5,059 nt of DNA, taken from NCBI GenBank assembly GCA_030741175.1, contig JASLVT010000119.1, positions 1 to 5,059 of the forward strand, in the 5' to 3' direction. This DNA is from Porticoccaceae bacterium. GTDB taxonomy: Bacteria; Pseudomonadota; Gammaproteobacteria; Pseudomonadales; Porticoccaceae. This document shows, in pieces, positions 1 through 5,059 of the stretch (positions within the stretch are counted from its first letter, which is position 1; the number at the start of each line of letters is the position of its first letter). The notes under the pieces were generated by a model. The model was not told where the DNA came from. It did not search any database and saw only the letters and a program-made list of their open reading frames with translations. Position numbers and translations under genes: made by a program.

Positions 1-18
1 GATTAAAGGATCATTTTA

Positions 19-47
19 TTGCTTTTATATTACGCTTATTATAATAT
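19..47 (+). promoter_or_regulatory. Candidate sigma70-type promoter for the dioxygenase gene
   Basis: TTGCTT at 19-24 (four of six bases to TTGACA) is followed after 17 bases by TAATAT at 42-47, or after 15 bases by a perfect TATAAT at 40-45. An alternative pair is TTAAAG (3-8) with TATATT (26-31), also 17 bases apart. All the candidate -10 boxes fall within the palindrome at 23-48. The transcript would start near 52-56, leaving a leader of about 40 bases to the ATG at 95. Base composition makes chance -10 matches easy here, so the exact boxes are uncertain. Confidence 0.45.
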
Positions 48-48
48 A
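23..48. promoter_or_regulatory. Candidate operator A, upstream of the dioxygenase gene
   Basis: This 26-base AT-rich element reads TTTTATATTAC, GCTT, ATTATAATATA. Its left arm matches the left arm of the copy at 4648 at 8 of 11 bases. Its right arm matches the right arm of the copy at 2887 at 9 of 11. The distance between arms is identical. It is the weakest of the three copies: its best own symmetry is a perfect nine-base dyad (24-32 with 42-50) centred 1.5 bases to the right. It overlaps the likely -10 element, so a protein bound here would block RNA polymerase. Confidence 0.55.
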
Positions 49-94
49 AAGAATCCATTACAGCAATAATGAATTTGTATTTAGGAGACCTCTT

Positions 95-931
95 ATGGCA
101 GACATCACGCATTTACCCGGTAATTGTTTGGTTACGGATATTATCGAGGTCATTGAAGAACAGGGTGCTGCCATTATAGATGACTTTGTCAGTCAAGCAT
201 GGCTTGAAGAATTCAACACCGCCCTTGACCCCTTTATCGAAGGTTATCAATCTGTCGATCATGGTCAGTTTGCCAATGATTTTTTTGGCCATCACACGGT
301 ACGCTTAACTGGCCTAACCCAAAAGTCACCGAATTATATTGATCTTATGACAGATGAGCGCCTACTCGGTGTTATGGATCATTTTCTTGGACCCAATTGT
401 GGTCAGTTTCAGTTGAGCTCTAGCGAGATTATCCAGTCACATCTTGGCGAAACAGCCCAGCCTCTGCATATTGACGATATCCTCTGGCCGGTCAATGCTT
501 GGGCTCCGGATAAAATGCTACAGTTCAATACCTTGCTTGCCGCTACTGACTTCACTGAAGCCAATGGTGCTACTCATGTGGTGCCCTATAGCCATAAGTG
601 GGAGCCAGGGCGAGAGGCCAAGCCCGAAGAAGTCGCCCGAGCAACTATGCGTGCCGGAAGCATCGTTCTCGTACCTGGCAAAACCTTGCATGGTGGTGGT
701 GCCAATACCGATGGTACGGTGCGCAGAGCCGTTGTCACTTCCTATGCTCTGGGTTGGCTAAGAACCTATGAAAATCACTACCTCCACACTAGCGTGGACG
801 AAGCCAGACATTGGCCAGAAAAGGCGAGACAGCTTCTCGGCTACGATCTGTACCGCCATCATGATGAGAATGTAAGCTGGGGCCCACTCGGACTCTACGA
901 GTATCAAAGCCCAAAGGTTCTATTTCAATAG
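95..931 (+). CDS. Phytanoyl-CoA dioxygenase (PhyH) family Fe(II)/2-oxoglutarate oxygenase
   Basis: The 278-residue protein has the layout of the PhyH family, cytoplasmic enzymes that hydroxylate an organic substrate using O2, Fe(II) and 2-oxoglutarate. The metal-binding triad is visible: H125-x-D127 in LHIDDILWP, and the distal H199 in GKTLHGGGAN. R210 or R211, about 11 residues later, is the likely 2-oxoglutarate-binding arginine. NGATHVVPYSHKW (157-169) is the family's usual 'NGA..VVPGSH' strand, and GWLRTYENHYL (220-230) is common in bacterial members. Length is normal and there is no signal peptide. The ATG is supported by AGGAG at 83-87, seven bases upstream. The gene stands alone on the plus strand, converging on the flavoprotein gene, and has a palindromic operator candidate at 23-48. 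Family assignment is firm. The substrate is unknown: PhyH relatives act on acyl-CoAs, ectoine, steroids and many small molecules. Confidence 0.93.
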   Translation: MADITHLPGNCLVTDIIEVIEEQGAAIIDDFVSQAWLEEFNTALDPFIEGYQSVDHGQFANDFFGHHTVRLTGLTQKSPNYIDLMTDERLLGVMDHFLGPNCGQFQLSSSEIIQSHLGETAQPLHIDDILWPVNAWAPDKMLQFNTLLAATDFTEANGATHVVPYSHKWEPGREAKPEEVARATMRAGSIVLVPGKTLHGGGANTDGTVRRAVVTSYALGWLRTYENHYLHTSVDEARHWPEKARQLLGYDLYRHHDENVSWGPLGLYEYQSPKVLFQ

Positions 932-960
932 TTGGCTTGTGGCTGTTCTCTGCAAGCCAA
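932..960. terminator. Hairpin between convergent genes, possible bidirectional terminator
   Basis: TTGGCTTG (932-939) is a perfect inverted repeat of CAAGCCAA (953-960), with a 13-base loop that can close by two more G-U pairs. It starts on the base after the dioxygenase stop codon (TAG 929-931) and ends four bases before the flavoprotein stop (965-967), so it fills the 33-base convergent gap. It lacks a proper T-tract on either side, so intrinsic termination may be weak. It could instead block 3' exonucleases. Confidence 0.5.
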
Positions 961-964
961 TCGA

Positions 965-2437
965 TTAAATCCAATGTCCTACAATATCCCTGGCGACAGA
1001 GCGGCCGCTTGCACAGGCCGCGCCAGTGTGAGCACCAGCAACGTATTCCCCAGCTAGATACAGACCCTTGCGTTGTTTGCGTTGCTCGCGAAGAACCTCT
1101 GCCATTTGATTCACATAACCCACTGGCATGTGAATAAGACTATCGCTAGTGTAATCAACAATATCCACAATATGGGACTTTTCCAGTCGCGGATAAAGAC
1201 TCTTAATCATCGGCCAACAATAATCTTCAATCGCCATATCACTATTTTGCCACTCTGGTGTGTAACGCCGAGTTAAGGAATAGCGAACATAGGGCGGTTG
1301 ATTGAACTGCGGATAACCCGGCATGGCCATCCAATGATAGGTTTGCGCTTTTATCGGATCTGGATGACTTGAAGTATAAGCACCAGTAGCAAATTCCTCA
1401 GAGGCATATTTGTCATCTAATACCCAATACACAACCGGCTGCTTAGTAAAGAAGCAATTCTTTGCTAATGCCTGTTGTTTGGGGGTAAGACCCTGCACCA
1501 TTGAATCTAGGTATTTTCCCTCAACTGCACAGACCACCACATCTGGCGTGACACTGCGTCGCTCTAAATTTTCATTTAGGTAATGCACAGTGTGACGACC
1601 ATTGGAGTCGGCAGGCGTGATGTAGCGAACCGTGGTATTGTTTTGCACTGGCAACAGCGAATCCAACTTATGGGTTAAGGCACCAATACCACCCCGCGGG
1701 TAGACAAACTGCTTTTTGCTGGCAAGCCATGACAGCAGTGCGATCTTCGATGTCTCGAAAGGATCCCAACCCCAACCGGCACAGTTTTGTTCAATCTTAT
1801 AATCGATGATTTCTTTACCTGCGACCTTACCTAACATGCGCATATAGTACTCACCCACGCTTTCGTTATCGTAGGCGGTGCCAGTTTCTAATAAGCAGGG
1901 ATCCACCGTTGCATTGATTTCATCCATATCCGCTTGTAAAAGCGGCAACTTATTGATTGTCTCCCGACTCAGACCCGGTATTTTCATGGTATTTTCAATA
2001 TCAAAATCGCTCATACCACCGGGGTAGTAGATTCCATGGCCATTGTCGAGACCTATACCATCATCAGGGTTCCAGACCTGATCATAGGCCTCACCGCGAA
2101 CTTGCTTTTCGATACCCAACTCAGCCGCTAGCGCAAACATTTCCCTATTTTCATTAAATACTCCCTCAGCATGGGTTGGCCCATAGAGAGGCCCGGTCTG
2201 CAACTCGACCATACGGCCGCCGGTAAACTTTTCTTTCTCGAAAATTGATACCTGAAAACCCGCTTTGCGGAGATCCCAAGCCGCTGAAAGACCGGCAATA
2301 CCAGCACCGATAATAACGGCAGTAGGTCCAGGTTCAGAGGCAAACAGGCTCCCCGGCATGACTGATGAGGCCAAGGTAGCAGCACCCAAACCCTTTACTA
2401 AATTACGTCGCTGTTGATCTACTTTATATTCAGTCAT
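965..2437 (-). CDS. Tat-exported FAD-dependent oxidoreductase, flavin amine oxidase / phytoene-desaturase-like
   Basis: This 490-residue flavoprotein begins with a twin-arginine signal (QRRNLVKG, R10-R11, then a weakly hydrophobic stretch to about residue 33), so it probably folds with FAD in the cytoplasm and is exported to the periplasm. The FAD-binding Rossmann fold follows directly: VIIGAGIAGLSAAWDL with G44-x-G46-x-x-G49, E67 at the end of strand 2 for the ribose, and GGRM at 73-76. GGIGAL (249-254) resembles the 'GG.GAL' element of phytoene-desaturase-like enzymes, PDVVVCA is at 298-304, and the C-terminal FAD motif is LYLAGEYVAGAHTGAA (459-474). The ATG overlaps the stop of the upstream cytochrome gene by four bases (ATGA), and AGAGGA lies seven bases before it, so the two are translated together. 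By inference, it oxidises a substrate in the periplasm and passes electrons to that cytochrome. Substrate unknown; it could be an amine, a terpenoid or another hydrophobic compound. Confidence 0.88.
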   Translation of the reverse strand: MTEYKVDQQRRNLVKGLGAATLASSVMPGSLFASEPGPTAVIIGAGIAGLSAAWDLRKAGFQVSIFEKEKFTGGRMVELQTGPLYGPTHAEGVFNENREMFALAAELGIEKQVRGEAYDQVWNPDDGIGLDNGHGIYYPGGMSDFDIENTMKIPGLSRETINKLPLLQADMDEINATVDPCLLETGTAYDNESVGEYYMRMLGKVAGKEIIDYKIEQNCAGWGWDPFETSKIALLSWLASKKQFVYPRGGIGALTHKLDSLLPVQNNTTVRYITPADSNGRHTVHYLNENLERRSVTPDVVVCAVEGKYLDSMVQGLTPKQQALAKNCFFTKQPVVYWVLDDKYASEEFATGAYTSSHPDPIKAQTYHWMAMPGYPQFNQPPYVRYSLTRRYTPEWQNSDMAIEDYCWPMIKSLYPRLEKSHIVDIVDYTSDSLIHMPVGYVNQMAEVLREQRKQRKGLYLAGEYVAGAHTGAACASGRSVARDIVGHWI

Positions 2438-2874
2438 TTATCAGTCCTCTGCTGACCAAACTCAATCTGCCACCATTGGCGTATGCTCTTGCAAGGTTCT
2501 GCGTCGATGGTGGCACAACGTTGGCCACCGGGGTGATTGGGGATTTCCGGAGCAAAACTACGCACATTGGCAATTTTGTAAATCACTGCATTATTTTCCG
2601 CAGAATCGCCAATCGCTAGCCTGCTAAGCATTGACTGGTAAGACATAGTGGGCCGCATGTAACCCCTAGCGTGACATTTCACACAGCCATTTTCCGATAA
2701 CTTTGGTAACACCTGCTGTAAATAGAATGTCTCCCCTGCTCCCACAAATCCATCGACATTGCCGATATCGTCGTCTACTACTTTTGTACTCATATCTGCA
2801 TCGGTGGCTACCACGTAACCGATGGCTATAAAAAATAGAACTAGACTAATGAGCTTTTTTACCGTTGCCGTCAT
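2434..2874 (-). CDS. Small exported single-haem cytochrome c
   Basis: The 146-residue protein starts with MTATVKK and a hydrophobic segment (residues 8-22), a Sec signal peptide or membrane anchor. One haem-attachment motif is present, C64-V-K-C67-H68, preceded by a helix (FYLQQVLPKLSENG) as in mono-haem cytochromes c. The tail, with HPGGQRC (114-120), C128 and IRQWW (131-135), recalls the short cytochrome domains of planctomycete-type multidomain proteins, which end in an 'I..W' helix. The usual 'MPP' distal-ligand segment is not visible: M73, M77 and M82 are the only methionines after the haem motif. C120 and C128 could form a disulfide. The ATG at 2874-2872 has a strong ribosome binding site, AAGGTGG, three bases upstream. 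The gene is first in a two-gene unit with the Tat flavoprotein, for which it is the probable electron acceptor (inference). The haem motif is certain; the subfamily is not. Confidence 0.85.
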   Translation of the reverse strand: MTATVKKLISLVLFFIAIGYVVATDADMSTKVVDDDIGNVDGFVGAGETFYLQQVLPKLSENGCVKCHARGYMRPTMSYQSMLSRLAIGDSAENNAVIYKIANVRSFAPEIPNHPGGQRCATIDAEPCKSIRQWWQIEFGQQRTDK

Positions 2875-2886
2875 GACCCACCTTTT

Positions 2887-2912
2887 TATATTATGACGAT
2901 TGTAATAATATA
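2887..2912. promoter_or_regulatory. Candidate operator B, upstream of the cytochrome/flavoprotein operon
   Basis: This 26-base inverted repeat reads TATATTATGAC, GATT, GTAATAATATA. The two arms are complementary at 10 of 11 positions, and the element matches the copy at 4648 at 20 of 26 bases including the spacer. It covers the -10 element of the cytochrome promoter and ends three bases before the ribosome binding site (AAGGTGG, 2884-2878). A repressor position is therefore more likely than an activator position. Confidence 0.65.
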
Positions 2913-2932
2913 AGCTCCATAGAGATTGTCAA
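2905..2932 (-). promoter_or_regulatory. Candidate sigma70 promoter of the cytochrome/flavoprotein operon
   Basis: On the minus strand a perfect -35 box, TTGACA (2932-2927), is followed after 16 bases by TATTAT (2910-2905), five of six bases to TATAAT. Transcription would start near 2898, inside the palindrome at 2887-2912, about 24 bases before the cytochrome ATG. This gives the pair its own promoter, separate from the symporter gene that ends at 3004. Confidence 0.6.
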
Positions 2933-3003
2933 GAGAATTGCTCCCTCTAAAAATTCAGTAAATTACCTTAGGCTAAGCTACCCTATCGGAACTGTGTGGG
3001 CAG

Positions 3004-4413
3004 TTAAGAGAGACTATCTAATATACTGATATTTTTCTCATGCGTTGCTCTATCCGCTGAGTAGAACAATAACGTGATAATTGATAATACAAAGAAAAAT
3101 CCCAATGTACCGGCATAGGCCCATCCAAGATTGGATACCGTCTCCGGAATGAGTGCCGTACTCAGAGAATCGCTTGGGAAAGATATCAGTGTTAGCACCA
3201 TGCCGGCGATTGAGACACCTATACCACTCGCCACCTTGCTGATAAATGACTGCACAGAAAAAAGAAGGCCTTCCTCGCGCCGGCCGGTATCCACGGCACG
3301 CGCATCCACCACATCGGCAAGGATAGAACTACTTAGGGAGGCCGTGATTACGATTACTGTCACCTGCGCGATACCCAATACAAACATCGTGTAAAACAAC
3401 GAAGTAGTGCCATTTGCTGGAAACAGATTAAACAAAGCGAGAAAGATCGGCAGACAGTTGATCAACAATGCGAGTATCGAAATAGAAATTAACACCGGCT
3501 TTTTATCACGGCCGCGCGTCATTGTTGGCAAAACAGCATAGGCAATCAGCGCAGACAAAAGTTGGCCGAACAACATAATACTGATTTGCCCAGAGTCAAA
3601 ACCCCAGAAATAGGGTTGGATATAGACCCAAAGTGCCGTTGCCGTTCCCATAGCGCAGCCAAAGAAAACACCATAGAGACCGATCACCACAAAGTTTTTA
3701 TCCTTAATGGTGTCTCCCGCCTGCCTAATACCCTCGGAAACCGAAGCAGATTGGGCAGGTGGGCCAGAGAGCCTAGGAATATACTTACGCGTGAGGTGAG
3801 TCGCAGCGCTTAGAGCAAAAAATACAACAACTGCAGTGACTAACCCCGCTTCGATATACCCCTCCTGCCGCAAAACACCGGCACCATCGGGATAATCAGC
3901 ATTATCGGCCAGCCAATAGGCATACATAGCAGTGCCCATAATGGTGGAGATAAACCAGAAGGATGAATTAGATGCGCTCATTAATGCAGTGCGTTCGTCA
4001 TAGTCTGGCGCCAACTCAGGTGTCAACGCACTAAATGGCACTACATGAGCAGTGAGGCAAACACGCAATGTAATGATCATGGCAAGAAGGTAGAAAAACA
4101 GTCCTGTCTGGGAAAGCTCTGGCACATCCCACAGCAAGTAGTAGGTTAAGGTCACCGGCACAATAGAGAAATAGAGAAATGGATGACGACGACCCAAGCG
4201 GTGACGCAGACGATCCGACCAGCGACCTACCAAAGGATCCGATACGGCGTCAAATATCATTGCAATCATTAAAGCCAATCCGGCTAAACTTGCATCTAGA
4301 CCCAGCACCTGACTGTAATAAATTAACAGAAAATAGAGAATGCCATTACTGATAAGCCCTTGAGCGGCGCCCGAAAATGCAAATGCCAATCTAGCTCGGT
4401 TATCTACTGCCAT
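3004..4413 (-). CDS. MFS transporter of the GPH (MelB-like) cation symporter family
   Basis: This hydrophobic inner-membrane protein has about 12 predicted membrane segments and the GPH signature around DAVSDPLVGRWSDR and RLGRRHPF (55-79). A second family element, PFSALTPELAPDYDERTAL, is at 126-144. GPH carriers import sugars or other small organic compounds with Na+ or H+. I chose the ATG at 4413 (469 residues). The frame also opens at a GTG at 4440 (478 residues), which lacks a ribosome binding site, and the ATG start aligns without gaps to E. coli MelB numbering, as I recall it: D55, D59 and T121 of the MelB Na+ site fall at the same positions here. The MelB sugar-binding aspartates D19 and D124 are G19 and V124 here. 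No strong Shine-Dalgarno precedes either start. The gene is upstream of the cytochrome/flavoprotein pair on the same strand, and may read through or be transcribed separately. Substrate unknown. Confidence 0.9.
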   Translation of the reverse strand: MAVDNRARLAFAFSGAAQGLISNGILYFLLIYYSQVLGLDASLAGLALMIAMIFDAVSDPLVGRWSDRLRHRLGRRHPFLYFSIVPVTLTYYLLWDVPELSQTGLFFYLLAMIITLRVCLTAHVVPFSALTPELAPDYDERTALMSASNSSFWFISTIMGTAMYAYWLADNADYPDGAGVLRQEGYIEAGLVTAVVVFFALSAATHLTRKYIPRLSGPPAQSASVSEGIRQAGDTIKDKNFVVIGLYGVFFGCAMGTATALWVYIQPYFWGFDSGQISIMLFGQLLSALIAYAVLPTMTRGRDKKPVLISISILALLINCLPIFLALFNLFPANGTTSLFYTMFVLGIAQVTVIVITASLSSSILADVVDARAVDTGRREEGLLFSVQSFISKVASGIGVSIAGMVLTLISFPSDSLSTALIPETVSNLGWAYAGTLGFFFVLSIITLLFYSADRATHEKNISILDSLS

Positions 4414-4480
4414 AAAAAAGCGACTCTGAGAAAAAATCACATCAGTTAATAAACACCAGAATCGGCAAAGGCAAAAAGAT

Positions 4481-4639
4481 ATGGCGTCCTCAACAACTCA
4501 AAAAAACGCTGCTTCCGCTAAGACTATGAAGTTATGTAGCGTTACCAACGGACTGATAAAACCCAAGAACAATGATACTCAGATAGACTATGTATCTGGT
4601 GCTGACTTGGCGTTATCTGGCTATCCCCAAAACATCTAG
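4481..4639 (+). CDS. Possible small ORF, 52 residues, unrecognised
   Basis: An ATG-to-TAG frame encodes 52 residues beginning MASSTTQKNAAS and ending ALSGYPQNI. AAAGG at 4467-4471 lies nine bases before the ATG, a passable ribosome binding site. The frame is open from 4430, about 70 codons, which could happen by chance at this base composition. It shows no signal peptide, membrane segment or motif I recognise. It is divergent from the symporter and stops five bases before the inverted repeat that begins at 4644. It could be a real small protein, a gene remnant or chance. I favour chance, but list it because it is the only open frame of note in this gap. Confidence 0.2.
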   Translation: MASSTTQKNAASAKTMKLCSVTNGLIKPKNNDTQIDYVSGADLALSGYPQNI

Positions 4640-4647
4640 TGGTGCTT

Positions 4648-4673
4648 TATAATATAACTCTTGTCATATTATA
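4648..4673. promoter_or_regulatory. Candidate operator C, upstream of the symporter gene
   Basis: This is the most symmetrical of the three elements: TATAATATAAC, TCTT, GTCATATTATA. The 11-base arms match at 10 positions. Symmetry continues four bases outward on each side (GCTT at 4644-4647, AAGC at 4674-4677), giving 15-base arms with one mismatch. A perfect TATAAT lies on the minus strand at 4673-4668 but has only a poor -35 (TCGAGT, 4696-4691). The symporter start is about 235 bases downstream on the minus strand. On the plus strand the only genes nearby are the doubtful small ORF behind it and the antisense 3' end of the dehydrogenase, so the symporter is the likely target. Confidence 0.62.
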
Positions 4674-4783
4674 AAGCCCCTCTATACAAAACTCGAATAC
4701 TATTTTCCGTTTAGATGAAAACAGAATCTAACGCGAGTATGGTTCATGTGAACGCTAGCAAGCTTAAACCAAGACGCAAAACA

Positions 4784-5059
4784 TTATGCGCTCATCAGGA
4801 GTACTGGCTTGATCACTTTCCCAGATTCAACATCCTCAACCGCCTGATTGATATCGGTAAAGGGATAGGTACGAATCAATTTATCAAAAGGGAATCGGCC
4901 CTGTTGGTACAGATCGATCAGCCGCGGTATAAAAACTTGAGGTACGCTATCGCCCTCAATAATGCCGCGCACCGAACGACCAAAAAGCACTGCGTTCATA
5001 TCTAGATTGAATTCAGTACCGGCCGGCGATACGCCCATCACACCACAAATACCAGTCAG
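4784..5059 (-). CDS. Zinc-type alcohol dehydrogenase (MDR superfamily), C-terminal fragment; 5' end outside window
   Basis: This is the last 91 residues of a medium-chain dehydrogenase/reductase, open to the window edge and ending in TAA at 4784-4786. The frame can be read beyond the GTG at 5041 as LTGICG, so that GTG is an internal codon and not a start. The segments GRSVRGIIEGDSVPQVFIP, LIDLYQQGRFPFDKLI and INQAVEDVESGKVIKPVLL are characteristic of NAD-dependent aryl/benzyl-alcohol dehydrogenases (XylB/AreB type), which oxidise alcohols to aldehydes in the cytoplasm. The catalytic-zinc and cofactor-binding residues lie off the right edge and cannot be checked. It points the same way as the symporter but is separated by about 370 bases. 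It probably belongs to another transcript of the same catabolic cluster. Fragment identity is strong; substrate range is inference. Confidence 0.9.
   Translation of the reverse strand: MTGICGVMGVSPAGTEFNLDMNAVLFGRSVRGIIEGDSVPQVFIPRLIDLYQQGRFPFDKLIRTYPFTDINQAVEDVESGKVIKPVLLMSA

Larger units (their letters stand above)
4414..4783. other. 370-base intergenic region between symporter and alcohol dehydrogenase
   Basis: This is the longest stretch without a confident gene. It holds the best of the three shared palindromes (4648-4673), a minus-strand TATAAT at 4673-4668 inside that palindrome, and the low-confidence 52-residue ORF at 4481-4639. No minus-strand ORF of useful size is present between the palindrome and the symporter start, so a transcript starting near 4660 would have an untranslated leader of more than 200 bases. 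The part next to the dehydrogenase stop (4700-4783) contains only small imperfect inverted repeats, with no clear terminator. Confidence 0.6.

Noticed and set aside
444..761. 105-codon plus-strand frame inside the dioxygenase
   Set aside because: It is in another frame of a gene whose catalytic motifs are intact, and its protein has no recognisable features.
2128..2385. 85-codon minus-strand frame inside the flavoprotein
   Set aside because: It overlaps the FAD-binding domain coding region in another frame and its product has no recognisable features.
2422..2446. Sequence resembling an operator half-site (TATATTCAGTC) near the flavoprotein start
   Set aside because: There is no matching inverse arm at the fixed spacing, and the bases are explained by the coding sequence and ribosome binding site.
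2938..3003. Possible terminator after the symporter, with a short CTTA/TAAG dyad followed by ATTTTT on the minus strand
   Set aside because: The stem is only four base pairs and the T-run lies well downstream of it. Too weak to call.
4644..4677. Reading the longest palindrome as an intrinsic terminator for the small ORF or for the dehydrogenase
   Set aside because: The stem is almost all A-T and no T-run follows on either strand. The match in geometry to the two other promoter-proximal copies fits an operator better.
4742..4753. GTTCA-TG-TGAAC dyad and a CTAGCG/CGTTAG wobble stem downstream of the dehydrogenase stop
   Set aside because: Short stems with no T-tract; expected by chance in a gap of this size.
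4715..5005. 96-codon plus-strand frame over the dehydrogenase end
   Set aside because: Most of it lies antisense to the clearly recognisable alcohol dehydrogenase C-terminus. Its product shows no domain, and it has no good ribosome binding site.

Overview
This is a compact, protein-coding stretch of moderate G+C content. It looks like chromosomal DNA of a Gram-negative, probably marine gammaproteobacterium. That placement rests only on the Tat-type and Sec-type export signals, the E. coli-like promoter and Shine-Dalgarno sequences, and the style of the proteins; it is inference, not a match to a known genome. I saw no tRNA, rRNA, CRISPR array, insertion sequence or phage gene.

Layout from left to right. 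A plus-strand gene (95-931) encodes a phytanoyl-CoA-dioxygenase-like Fe(II)/2-oxoglutarate oxygenase. It converges, across a 33-base gap holding a hairpin, on a minus-strand unit. Read in its own direction (right to left), that unit is a GPH/MelB-type symporter (4413-3004), a 129-base gap with its own promoter, a small single-haem cytochrome c (2874-2434), and a Tat-exported FAD-dependent amine-oxidase-like flavoprotein (2437-965). The cytochrome and flavoprotein genes overlap by four bases (ATGA). About 370 bases then separate the symporter from the 3' end of a zinc-type alcohol dehydrogenase of the aryl/benzyl-alcohol group, which runs off the right edge.

The most interesting signal is not a gene. 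Three 26-base AT-rich inverted repeats with the same geometry (11-base arm, 4-base spacer, 11-base arm) lie at 23-48, 2887-2912 and 4648-4673. They sit upstream of the dioxygenase, the cytochrome/flavoprotein pair and the symporter. The second overlaps the -10 element of a promoter with a perfect TTGACA -35 box, and sits just before the ribosome binding site. This looks like one local regulon under one transcription factor, whose gene is not in the window.

A working model, by inference, is a catabolic cluster. The symporter imports a small organic compound, the periplasmic flavoprotein oxidises a substrate and passes electrons to the partner cytochrome c, and the cytoplasmic dioxygenase and alcohol dehydrogenase carry out further oxidations. 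The substrate cannot be named from the sequence. The symporter keeps the cation-site residues of MelB but has lost both of its sugar-binding aspartates, which argues against a melibiose-like sugar.
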